A stretch of 7,839 bases of DNA from Rhodobacteraceae bacterium UBA996 (GCA_002291955.1 DBBA01000057.1:3761-11599); one strand, 5' to 3'. Positions 1 to 6,272 are shown, counted from the first letter of the stretch. Translations and numbers: made by a program. The notes: generated by a model not told the origin, from the sequence alone.

Positions 1-105
1 GGCGGCGGCGAGGACCCGTCGGTGGTGCCGCTGCCCGCCTCGGCGCTGCTGCTTCTGGCCGGGATCGGCGGGCTGGCCGCGGTGCGTCGTCGCCGCGGGA
101 CCTGA
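1..105 (+). CDS. C-terminal end of a secreted VPLPA-CTERM sorting-domain protein (5' partial)
   Basis: Reading frame 1 is open from the left edge to TGA at 103-105 and gives 34 residues. The tail has the three-part architecture of a PEP-CTERM-like sorting signal: the motif VPLPAS, a hydrophobic helix (ALLLLAGIGGLAAV), and a basic end (RRRRGT). The VPLPA variant is known mainly from Rhodobacterales and some methanotrophs. There it is thought to be recognised by a dedicated exosortase, which cleaves near the motif and releases or anchors the protein at the envelope, often in exopolysaccharide or biofilm contexts. The body of the protein lies outside the window, so its function cannot be stated. 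A plain C-terminal membrane anchor is the alternative, but the exact VPLPA motif at the right distance from the helix makes the sorting signal more likely. Confidence 0.8.
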   Translation, partial: GGGEDPSVVPLPASALLLLAGIGGLAAVRRRRGT

Positions 106-106
106 C

Positions 107-784
107 CTAGCGCCCCCGCGCCAGCCGCGCGGCAAGCCGCGCGTGGGCGGACACGCCCGCCGCGTCGAACGCGATGTCGCGCAGCATCTGCCCGGTGGCG
201 TGGTTCGCCGCATGCAGGCGGCGTTCCGTCAGACCGCCGTCGAACAGGCCGCGCAGGCGCTGGCGTTCGTCGGGGGACAGCGCCAGCACCTCGGGCCGCG
301 TCCCTTCGATGCCCTCGACCTGCAGGCTGACCAGCGTGAGGGGCGGGATGCGGGCAAGTTCGGACTGTTCCACTACCAGGTGCAGGCGCCCCGCGCGCAT
401 CTCGCGCCCGGCCGCGATGTCGCGCAGGATCGCGGTCGCGCGGTGGGCCAGAAGGTCGAGCGTGCGGTCGGCCTCGGCCAGGTCGATGGCCCGGGGCGGG
501 CGGCGCAGCAGGCGCATCTCGACCACCCAGATGACCAGGAACATCGCAAGCGGCGCCTGCGCGATGGCGATGGCGCTGTCGCGCCAGACGAACGCCGCGA
601 CGACGAAGGGCGACAGTGCGGCGAGGTAGCGGACGGCCTCGACCTCGGCGATGACACGCAGCCACAGGCGGGCCCCCGCCCCGCGCCGGGGCCACAGCGT
701 GGTGCGCCCGAGGAAGCGGCGCGGGACCACGCGCGTCTCGAGCGCGGCGGGGTTCCAGACGGTCGCAGGTGAGACGACGAACAT
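107..784 (-). CDS. Hypothetical protein with two membrane segments, 225 aa
   Basis: I do not recognise this protein. It begins MFVVSPATVWNP, has a basic N-terminal stretch rich in Arg (about residues 18-43), then two hydrophobic segments at about 52-68 and 71-89 joined by a very short turn (WRDS). A soluble, probably helical domain of about 135 residues follows (92-225), rich in Arg, Ala, Leu and Asp. The layout suggests a membrane hairpin with both ends in the cytoplasm; this is inference. Coding is supported by a long ORF with strong third-position GC, whereas the opposite-strand frames read as low-complexity Arg/Gly/Gln. The ATG at 784 has no good Shine-Dalgarno sequence, so the start is uncertain. 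It is convergent with the VPLPA-CTERM gene, and the two stop codons are one base apart with no room for a separate terminator. Confidence 0.75.
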   Translation of the reverse strand: MFVVSPATVWNPAALETRVVPRRFLGRTTLWPRRGAGARLWLRVIAEVEAVRYLAALSPFVVAAFVWRDSAIAIAQAPLAMFLVIWVVEMRLLRRPPRAIDLAEADRTLDLLAHRATAILRDIAAGREMRAGRLHLVVEQSELARIPPLTLVSLQVEGIEGTRPEVLALSPDERQRLRGLFDGGLTERRLHAANHATGQMLRDIAFDAAGVSAHARLAARLARGR

Positions 785-920
785 GGCCGGGACGTAGCGC
801 GAGAGGCGCGCCGCGGCGAGGCCTGCGGTGAAGGCGGGACCGGATCAGCACTGGGGACCGTGGGCCCGCACCCGGCATGAATGTCGAACGCCAGCGGGCA
901 AGAGCCATCGCGGGCGCGTC

Positions 921-940
921 ACATTGATGCATGTCAATGT
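921..940 (+). promoter_or_regulatory. FNR/NNR-family (CRP superfamily) box upstream of the SQR gene
   Basis: The core TTGAT-GCAT-GTCAA lies at 924-937. It matches the FNR/FnrL consensus TTGAT-N4-ATCAA at nine of ten positions, and its right half is the GTCAA typical of NNR/DnrD-type sites. The symmetry extends outward: ACATTGA (921-927) and TCAATGT (934-940) are perfect 7-base inverted repeats. The centre is at 930.5, about 102 bases before the SQR start codon. A -10-like TACAAT sits at 956-961. Its distance from the box is about 4 bases shorter than a classical class II FNR promoter, so activation through this exact pair is not certain. The likely reading is control of the downstream operon by oxygen or nitric oxide. 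Confidence 0.6.
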
Positions 941-952
941 CTGCATGCAATG
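928..952 (+). repeat. Imperfect tandem repeat overlapping the FNR-like box
   Basis: TGCATGTCAATG (928-939) is followed by TGCATGCAATG (942-952), an almost identical unit 14 bases on that lacks one T. The first copy forms the right half of the FNR-like box. The second could be a secondary half-site, or the spacer of the promoter whose -10 would be TACAAT at 956-961. It is short and could be chance, but it lies in the most AT-rich stretch of this intergenic region. Confidence 0.35.
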
Positions 953-1032
953 CCATACAATATCGGTTATGACTGTTTAAAAGGCGATTCGAGGTCGTGC
1001 GGTCAACCCGGACGGCGCTTAGGGAGGGGGCG

Positions 1033-2379
1033 ATGGAGAACAGGAACAGCGGTGGCGTCGGGCGCCGGGGCCTTCTGGGGTTGGCGCTGGGCAGTGCGGC
1101 GCTGGCTGCCGTCGGCGTGCCCCGGGCGCGGGCGCAGGCGGTGCGCACGCAGGCACGGATCGTCATCATCGGCGCCGGGGCGGCGGGCACGGCGCTGGCG
1201 AACCGCTTGGTGGAGCGGCTGGACGGCGCCAGGATCACGCTGCTCGATCCCCGGGCCGAGCACTGGTACCAGCCGGGCCTGAGCCTGGTGGCCGCGGGGC
1301 TGAAGCCTGCGTCCTATACCGTGTCGCAGACCGCCGACTGGCTGCCCGCGGGCGTGACGCTGCTGGCCGAGGCCGCGGCGGCGATCGACCCGGTGGCGAA
1401 GTCGGTCAGCACCACGGGCGGCACGCGGCTGGACTATGATTTCCTCGTCGTGGCGCCGGGTCTGGTGCTGGACCACGCCGCCATCGAGGGGTTCGATCTG
1501 GCGATGGTCGGGCAGAACGGGATCGGCGCGCTCTATGCGGGGCCCGAGTATGCCGCCCGGACCTGGGCCGCGGTGCAGGCGTTCACCGAAACCGGCGGCA
1601 CGGGCGTGTTCACCCGCCCCGCGACCGAGATGAAATGCGCGGGCGCGCCCCTGAAGCACACCTTCCTGGTCGAGGACATCGCCACGCGGACGGCGGGCGC
1701 AGGCAAGCACGCGATGCACTACTTTGCTCCGCAAGGCGCGCTGTTCGGCGTGCCCATCGTGGCCGAGAAGGTGCGGATGCTGTTCGGAAGCCGCGGCATC
1801 GCCACCCATATGGGGCACGACCTGCGGGCGGTGGACGCGTCGCGCAGGGTGGCGACCTTCGTGCAGACCACGAAGGACCCCGCCGGGGTCGAGACGAAGA
1901 CCGACGTGCAGGTGGACTATGACTACCTGCACGTCATTCCACCTCAGCGCGCGCCGGACGTGATCCGGCAGTCGGGCCTGTCCTGGGCGGACAAGTGGAC
2001 GGACCAGGGCTGGGTCGAGGCCGACCAGAAGACCTTGCGCCACCTGCGCTTCCCCGAGGTCTTCGCGCTGGGTGACGTGGCGGGCGTGCCCAAGGGCAAG
2101 ACCGCGGCATCGGTGAAATGGCAGGTGCCGGTGGTCGAGGATCACCTGGTCGCGGCGATCGAGGGGCGCGAGGGGACCGAAGCCTATGACGGCTACACGT
2201 CCTGCCCGCTGATCACCCGGGTGGGCCGCGCGATGCTGGTCGAGTTCGACTACAACAACAACCTGGTCTCCAGCTTCCCGGGCGTGATCGCCCCGCTGGA
2301 AGAGCTCTGGATCAGTTGGCTGATGAAGGAGGTGGCGCTGAAGGCCACCTACAACGCGATGCTGCGCGGGTTGGCCTGA
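1033..2379 (+). CDS. Tat-exported type II sulfide:quinone oxidoreductase-like flavoprotein, 448 aa
   Basis: This is an FAD-dependent oxidoreductase of the sulfide:quinone oxidoreductase (SQR) group, expected to oxidise sulfide or persulfide and pass electrons to membrane quinone. The start at 1033 follows AGGGAGGGGG at 7-8 bases spacing; an in-frame ATG at 997 lacks this site. Residues 10-34 form a twin-arginine signal (GRRGLLG, hydrophobic stretch, ARA then Q35). The FAD-binding Rossmann motif is GAGAAG at 47-52. HWYQP (77-81) is typical of SQR. MKCAGAP with Cys202, and YDGYTSCPL with Cys391, match the motifs around the two catalytic cysteines of type II enzymes such as human SQOR, and they are the only cysteines in the protein. 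ALGDVAG (345-351) plus KTAASV (356-361) form the second FAD motif. The C-terminal part (about 415-448) resembles the amphipathic membrane-binding tail. FccB/SoxF flavoproteins are the alternative, but their CPPGPYE motif is absent. The next gene starts 11 bases downstream and is probably co-transcribed. Confidence 0.87.
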   Translation: MENRNSGGVGRRGLLGLALGSAALAAVGVPRARAQAVRTQARIVIIGAGAAGTALANRLVERLDGARITLLDPRAEHWYQPGLSLVAAGLKPASYTVSQTADWLPAGVTLLAEAAAAIDPVAKSVSTTGGTRLDYDFLVVAPGLVLDHAAIEGFDLAMVGQNGIGALYAGPEYAARTWAAVQAFTETGGTGVFTRPATEMKCAGAPLKHTFLVEDIATRTAGAGKHAMHYFAPQGALFGVPIVAEKVRMLFGSRGIATHMGHDLRAVDASRRVATFVQTTKDPAGVETKTDVQVDYDYLHVIPPQRAPDVIRQSGLSWADKWTDQGWVEADQKTLRHLRFPEVFALGDVAGVPKGKTAASVKWQVPVVEDHLVAAIEGREGTEAYDGYTSCPLITRVGRAMLVEFDYNNNLVSSFPGVIAPLEELWISWLMKEVALKATYNAMLRGLA

Positions 2380-2390
2380 GGGAGGATGCC

Positions 2391-2762
2391 ATGAAGGACC
2401 TGACGGTCGGAACCCTGATCGCGGTGTTCGAGGAGATGTTCGGCCGCGGCCTGTTCTGGGCCATGGCGGGTGCCGCGGCCGTGGTGACGGCGCTGTACTT
2501 GTATGTGCTGGTGCGCGACCATTCCGTCAGCTGGCGGAAGTTCCTGGTGGCGCAACTGGCGATGCCGGTGGGGGCGGTGCTGGCAGTGCTGTTCGTCTGG
2601 GCGGTCACGAGTTCCGGCCTGCGCGATGTGGGTGGGCCGGTGGACCTGCTGACGCTTCTGGGCGTGGCCGCTGCGGGCGCGGTGGGGGCGGCGATCCTGG
2701 TCTATACGGTGCAGTCGCTGGTCTGGCCGCCCACGCGCGATCCGTCGCGCGAGCGGGGCTGA
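2391..2762 (+). CDS. Small three-TM membrane protein next to SQR, DUF5368-like, 123 aa
   Basis: The function is unknown. The protein has three predicted membrane helices at about 21-41, 51-73 and 86-110. The short N-terminus (MKDLTVGTLIAVFEEMFG) could form an amphipathic helix, and the tail is polar and basic. The motif VTSSGLRDVGGPVD (72-85), between helices two and three, looks like a conserved family signature. From memory the whole sequence resembles DUF5368; this needs a profile search. A strong Shine-Dalgarno sequence (GAGGGAGG, 2378-2385), overlapping the upstream stop codon, sets the start. The 11-base gap after the SQR-like gene, with no promoter or terminator between, implies one operon. 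A membrane partner, anchor or quinone-site helper for the SQR-like enzyme is a plausible role, but nothing in the sequence proves it. There are no haem-binding CxxCH motifs and no cysteines. Confidence 0.85.
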   Translation: MKDLTVGTLIAVFEEMFGRGLFWAMAGAAAVVTALYLYVLVRDHSVSWRKFLVAQLAMPVGAVLAVLFVWAVTSSGLRDVGGPVDLLTLLGVAAAGAVGAAILVYTVQSLVWPPTRDPSRERG

Positions 2763-2770
2763 GCGGCGGC

Positions 2771-2792
2771 CCGCCCCCCCGGGGGGCGGTTT
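2771..2792 (+). terminator. GC-rich hairpin terminator after the SQR operon
   Basis: Nine-base arms at 2771-2779 (CCGCCCCCC) and 2781-2789 (GGGGGGCGG) are perfect inverted repeats. With a realistic loop the stem is seven pairs. It starts 8 bases after the stop codon of the small membrane protein and is followed by TTT only, so the T-tract is short. Short tracts are common in GC-rich alphaproteobacteria, so it probably terminates, perhaps inefficiently. Its right arm shares one base (2789) with the 22-bp palindrome that follows. Confidence 0.6.
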
Positions 2793-2810
2793 GTGCACAT
2801 GTGCACAAAC
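2789..2810. promoter_or_regulatory. Perfect 22-bp palindrome, candidate operator
   Basis: Half-site GTTTGTGCACA (2789-2799) is followed directly by its exact reverse complement (2800-2810), with no spacer. Each half contains GTGCAC, itself a palindrome, giving a nested structure. A further TGTGCAC occurs at 2842-2848 and another at 6805-6811, both intergenic. Perfect dyad symmetry of this length fits a dimeric DNA-binding protein better than an RNA hairpin. I cannot assign it to a known regulator; it does not match parS, the FNR box or the CtrA motif. No clear gene starts immediately downstream on the + strand. It could instead extend the adjacent terminator hairpin as a cruciform. Confidence 0.5.
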
Positions 2811-2924
2811 AGACAAGCCATTGATGCGGATAGGAAAGACCTGTGCACGTCAACCTTTCGTCAAGGAGGATGGACACAAGGTTTGCGATCCGCGCGGTAA
2901 TGTTGCGCAGGTGGACGGAAACGG

Positions 2925-3043
2925 GCTGACCGGTGTCCCCGCGGTCCCCGCCCGATGGTCCCCATGGGGACCCCGTGGGGGCCGACCTCGCGACCTTTCC
3001 CCCATCCCCTCTCCCGGGGAAGAGGGGAGGCGCACCGGTCAGC
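2925..3043. repeat. 11-base inverted repeats flanking nested palindromes
   Basis: GCTGACCGGTG (2925-2935) is exactly complementary in reverse to CACCGGTCAGC (3033-3043). The 97-base interior holds a perfect 16-base palindrome at 2957-2972 (half GGTCCCCA) and the hairpin at 3006-3027. The right repeat overlaps the stop codon of the small minus-strand gene. Together they could fold as one branched RNA stem or represent a small palindromic repeat element. No second copy is in this window, so a mobile origin is not supported. Confidence 0.35.
3006..3027 (-). terminator. Hairpin downstream of the glnE operon
   Basis: CCCCTCT (3006-3012) and AGAGGGG (3021-3027) form a seven-pair stem with an eight-base loop that has some internal self-complementarity. 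It lies 11 bases beyond the stop of the minus-strand 106-aa gene, where a terminator is expected. There is no T-tract on the minus strand after the stem, so it may act as an RNA 3'-end stabiliser, or termination may need Rho. Confidence 0.45.
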
Positions 3044-3359
3044 GGTCGCGCGCCCGGCGGCGGAGGGGCGGGGAGGGCGCGAGGCCCTCGGTCAGGACCA
3101 CCGTCATCGGGTGGTCGGGGGCCGCGGCCCCGTGCCGGGCGAGGAGTGCGGCGATGGCGATGCGGGGGTCGCTGTCGGGGGGCTGCTTCAGCGCCCAGTC
3201 GAGGAAGATCGACCGGCATTCGGCCGGACCGATGCCGTCGATGCGGTAGGCCTCGGCGATCAGGCCGCCGGGATCGAGGCGCGCGTCGGTCAGGTCGCCA
3301 CCTGCCGCCGGGCCGGTGGCCAGCGGCGCGTCGTCGCGCGGGGGAAGCGGGTCGGTCAT
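3039..3359 (-). CDS. Hypothetical protein downstream of glnE, 106 aa
   Basis: I do not recognise a named family. The protein begins MTDPLPPRDD and has a low-complexity Ala/Gly/Pro N-terminus to about residue 30. A compact part follows that looks conserved (AYRIDGIGPAECRSIFLDWAL at 37-57, then PDSDPRIAIAALLARHG at 61-77 and HPMTVVLTEGL at 83-93), with a basic tail. There are no membrane segments, so it is probably cytoplasmic. I choose the ATG at 3359 because AAAGGG lies at suitable distance upstream; the alternative ATG at 3380 would add seven residues (MSVERVP) but has no Shine-Dalgarno sequence and almost touches the glnE stop. The gap of 27 bases to glnE suggests a shared transcript. The region between residues 37 and 93 could bind a partner, but no catalytic motif is visible. 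Confidence 0.78.
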   Translation of the reverse strand: MTDPLPPRDDAPLATGPAAGGDLTDARLDPGGLIAEAYRIDGIGPAECRSIFLDWALKQPPDSDPRIAIAALLARHGAAAPDHPMTVVLTEGLAPSPPLRRRARDR

Positions 3360-3386
3360 GGGCACCCTTTCGACAGACATCGCGAC

Positions 3387-6179
3387 CTAGGCCGCCCCGG
3401 GGCCCGGGGCAAGGCGCCGGTCGGCGACCGCCGCGGCCGCCGCGGACAGGCGCGCGGTTTCGGCCATGAGCGCGGGCGCATCCGGCGCCCCCGTTTCGCG
3501 CATCAGAAACGCCGTCGCCCCCTGCCCCACGGTCGCCGGGTCGAGCGGACCGTCGGTCAGAAGCCGCGTCGCCGCCTGCAGCTTCCAGAACAGCGCCTGG
3601 GCCGCGGACAGGGTCGCGGCATCGTCCGGCCGCAGCCAGCCCGCCGTGACCCCGGCCGCAAGCTGGGCGGCGGGATCGGTCGCCGGGCTGCCCGCCAGAA
3701 GCGCGCCCGTCTGCGCCACAAGGTCGATGTCCAGAAGGCGGCCCGGCCCGCGGCGGGCGTCCAGCGGCCCCTCGGGCGCGCGGGCGGCCGCAAGGCGCGC
3801 GCGCATGTCGGCCACGTCGGCCCGCACCCGTGCCGGGTCGCGCGCCCCCGCGATCAGGTCGGCGCGGAAGGCCGCAAGATCCGCGGCCACGCCCGGGTCA
3901 CCGGCCAGCACCCGGGCGCGGGTCAGGGCCAGATGCTCCCACGTCCAGGCCTCCCCTCGCTGGTAGTCGCGGAAGGCGTCGAGCGAGGTTGCCACGGGCC
4001 CTTGCCGCCCGGACGGGCGCAGGCGCATGTCCACGGCGTAAAGCTGCCCCGCCGCCATCGGGGCCGACAGCGCGGTGACCAGCGCCTGCGTCACGCGGGC
4101 ATACCAGCCGCGGGCGGCCAGCGGGCGGGGACCGGCCGACATCTCCTGCCCCGCGGCATCGTAGATGACGATCAGGTCAAGGTCGGACCCCGCCGACAGC
4201 CGCCGCGCGCCAAGCGATCCCATCCCGAGGACCGCCGCCCCCCGCCCGGGTGGCGGGCCGTGCCGGAGGGCGAACTGGTCCACCACGACCGGCCAGAGCG
4301 CGGCCACGCAGGCACAGGCAAGGTCGGCGTACTGGTGTCCCGCCTCCTCCGCGCCGATCAGGCCGCGCAGGTGGTGCACGCCGATGCGGAAATGCACCTC
4401 GCGCGTCCAGCGGCGGGCGGCGTCGAGCTTGCGTTCATAGTCGGGGGCCGCGTCCAGCACGCGGGTCAGGTCATCGGTCAGCCGCGCCTCGCCCGGCCAG
4501 GCGGCGAAGAACCCGCCGCCGATCACCGCATCGAGGACGGCCGCGTTGCGGCCGAGGTAGCGGGCCAGGCGCGGCGAGGTGGCCGCGATGCCCACGATCA
4601 GGTCGATCAGCGCGGGGTTGGCGTCGAACAGCGCGAACAGCTGCACCCCCGCGGGCAGGCCGCGCAGGAATTCGTCGAGGTGGATCAGCGCCTCGAACGG
4701 GTCGGCGGCGCGCGACAGGCGGCGCAGGAATTCGGGACGGATGCGGCGGAACAGGGCCTGGGCCCGGTCGGACCGCAGCGCGGGATAGGTCGGCCAGCGG
4801 GCGAGGATCCCCTCCATCTCGGGGGTCAGGTCGAAGGCGGGGGGCGCGGCGGACGGCTGGCCGGGCGCAAAGAAGCCCTCGGTCAGCTCGTGCACCCGGG
4901 CCAGGCGGTCGCGCAGGTCGCGCCGCAGGGCGCCGTCGTCCATGTCCATGAAGGCGGCGAGCCGGGCAAAGCCGTCGTCGGTCGCGGGCAGGTCGTGGGT
5001 CTGGGCGTCCGCGATCATCTGCAGGCGATGCTCGACCGTGCGGTGGGCGCAGTAGTCGTCGGTGAGCTGGTCGGCGATGTCCTGCGGGACCCAGCCCGCG
5101 GCGGCAAGGCGGGCAAGACCGTCCACCGTGCCGCGGACGCGCAGGGACGGGTCGCGGCCACCGGCGATGAGCTGGCGGGTCTGGGTGAAGAACTCGATCT
5201 CGCGGATGCCGCCTGCGCCGAGCTTCATGTTGTGGCCGGGCAGCGACAGGCCGTGCAGGCGCTTGGCGACGCGGATGCGCAGGCGCATGTCGTGGGCGTC
5301 CTGGATGGCGGCGAAATCCAGGTGCTTGCGCCAGACGAAGGGGGTGAGGGTGCGCAGGAACGCCTCGCCGGTGGCGGTGTCGCCGCCGCAGGGGCGGGCC
5401 TTGATATAGGCCGCGCGTTCCCAGGTGCGGCCGAGGCTTTCGTAGTAGCTTTCGGCGGCGTCCACCGACATGGCGACCGGGGTGACGGCGGCATCGGGGC
5501 GCAGGCGCAGGTCGGTGCGGAAGACGTAGCCGTCGGCGGTGGGTTCGGACAGCGTGGCGGTCAGGCGGCGGGTGGCGCGGATCAGGGCGGCGCGGGCGTC
5601 GTCGAAGTGCGCCGCGTGGCGGGCGCCGTCGAACAGCACGATCAGGTCGATGTCGGAGGAGTAGTTGAGCTCGTGCGCCCCGGTCTTGCCCATGGCCAGC
5701 GCGACCAGCCCTCCGGCGGCGGGGTCGTCGGGGGCGACACCGGGCAGCCGTCCGCGCGCGGCTTCGGTCGCGACATGGGTGCGCAGGGCAAGGTCGACGG
5801 CCAGGTCGGCCGTGCGGGTGAGGGCCGCGGTCGTCCGGTCGAGGGACCAGACACCGCCGAGGTCCATGAGCGCGATCCAGAGCGCCGCGCGGCGCTTGAG
5901 CAGGCGCAGCCCTGCGTCGAGCGCATCGGGCGGCAGGGCGAAGGCGTCGGCCAGAAGCTGCGGGATGACGGTGTCGGGGTCGGCGTCGAGCGCGCCGGTC
6001 AGCCAGTCGGCTTCGCGCAGGATCAGGCCGTGCAGGTAGGGGCTGCAGGCGGCCGTACCCTCGATCAGGTCGCCGAGCGGCGTGGCCGAGGGGGCGACGC
6101 GGCCCGCGACGTCGGCCGCGCGCGGGCGGTCGAAGGGGCGCGGAGCGCGGGTGAGGCGGGAGTGCAGGGTGCCGGACAC
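3387..6179 (-). CDS. glnE: Bifunctional glutamine synthetase adenylyltransferase/adenylyl-removing enzyme, 930 aa
   Basis: GlnE adds AMP to a tyrosine of glutamine synthetase when nitrogen is plentiful and removes it by phosphorolysis when nitrogen is scarce, under control of PII proteins. Two nucleotidyltransferase domains are visible. The N-terminal adenylyl-removing domain carries GKTGAHELNYSSDIDLIVLFD (164-184), with metal-binding Asp176 and Asp178. The C-terminal adenylyl-transfer domain carries GMGSLGARRLSAGSDLDLIVIYD, with Asp666 and Asp668. Between them are KLGAGGIREIEFF (319-331), a GlnE hallmark, and a helical linker. Both active sites look intact. The open frame runs far upstream into the divergent gene. 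I choose GTG at 6179 because HSRLTRAPRPFDRPRAAD just after it resembles the usual GlnE N-terminus and the length fits the family; no clear Shine-Dalgarno sequence precedes it, so the start is moderately sure. The 106-aa gene follows in the same direction. Confidence 0.95.
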   Translation of the reverse strand: MSGTLHSRLTRAPRPFDRPRAADVAGRVAPSATPLGDLIEGTAACSPYLHGLILREADWLTGALDADPDTVIPQLLADAFALPPDALDAGLRLLKRRAALWIALMDLGGVWSLDRTTAALTRTADLAVDLALRTHVATEAARGRLPGVAPDDPAAGGLVALAMGKTGAHELNYSSDIDLIVLFDGARHAAHFDDARAALIRATRRLTATLSEPTADGYVFRTDLRLRPDAAVTPVAMSVDAAESYYESLGRTWERAAYIKARPCGGDTATGEAFLRTLTPFVWRKHLDFAAIQDAHDMRLRIRVAKRLHGLSLPGHNMKLGAGGIREIEFFTQTRQLIAGGRDPSLRVRGTVDGLARLAAAGWVPQDIADQLTDDYCAHRTVEHRLQMIADAQTHDLPATDDGFARLAAFMDMDDGALRRDLRDRLARVHELTEGFFAPGQPSAAPPAFDLTPEMEGILARWPTYPALRSDRAQALFRRIRPEFLRRLSRAADPFEALIHLDEFLRGLPAGVQLFALFDANPALIDLIVGIAATSPRLARYLGRNAAVLDAVIGGGFFAAWPGEARLTDDLTRVLDAAPDYERKLDAARRWTREVHFRIGVHHLRGLIGAEEAGHQYADLACACVAALWPVVVDQFALRHGPPPGRGAAVLGMGSLGARRLSAGSDLDLIVIYDAAGQEMSAGPRPLAARGWYARVTQALVTALSAPMAAGQLYAVDMRLRPSGRQGPVATSLDAFRDYQRGEAWTWEHLALTRARVLAGDPGVAADLAAFRADLIAGARDPARVRADVADMRARLAAARAPEGPLDARRGPGRLLDIDLVAQTGALLAGSPATDPAAQLAAGVTAGWLRPDDAATLSAAQALFWKLQAATRLLTDGPLDPATVGQGATAFLMRETGAPDAPALMAETARLSAAAAAVADRRLAPGPGAA

Positions 6180-6272
6180 GGACGCCGTTGTGGGCGGGGT
6201 CGCGCGCGGGGTCAACCGGGGTTGCGGTGCGCGCGGGCGGGTGGTTCTTGTCGCGCCAGCAGGGAGGGGACG
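6180..6272. promoter_or_regulatory. Divergent promoter region between glnE and the ybaK-like gene
   Basis: These 93 bases are all that separates the two divergent start codons, so both promoters must lie here or inside the coding regions. The stretch is very GC-rich and shows no convincing -35/-10 pair, and no sigma-54 type GG-N10-GC site was recognised. The only clear signal is AGGGAGGGGA (6261-6270), the ribosome-binding site of the + strand gene. Confidence 0.4.

Larger units (their letters stand above)
2763..3038. other. Intergenic region between convergent operons
   Basis: These 276 bases separate the SQR operon (+) from the glnE operon (-). They hold the terminator-like hairpin at the left end, the 22-bp palindrome, a relatively AT-rich stretch (2790-2920), and a block of GC-rich dyads (2925-3043). 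AACCTT (2852-2857) and AAGGTT (2878-2883) could pair around a 20-base loop. The only short ORF with an SD-like sequence is 2870-2929 (19 codons), where AAGGAGG touches the ATG with no spacing, so I do not call it a gene. An unannotated small RNA is possible but not demonstrable from sequence alone. Confidence 0.5.

Noticed and set aside
1003..2145. Minus-strand open frame of 380 codons opposite the SQR-like gene
   Set aside because: It is His/Arg-rich with no recognisable motif, whereas the + strand has a full set of flavoprotein motifs and a good ribosome-binding site.
2870..2929. Nineteen-codon ORF (MDTRFAIRAVMLRRWTETG) with an adjacent AAGGAGG
   Set aside because: The Shine-Dalgarno sequence touches the ATG with no spacing, so initiation would be poor, and there is no conservation evidence.
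2942..2980. Repeated GTCCCC motifs as a possible array of operator sites
   Set aside because: Spacing is irregular and the motif is a simple GC-rich word that also occurs elsewhere, so no array is supported.
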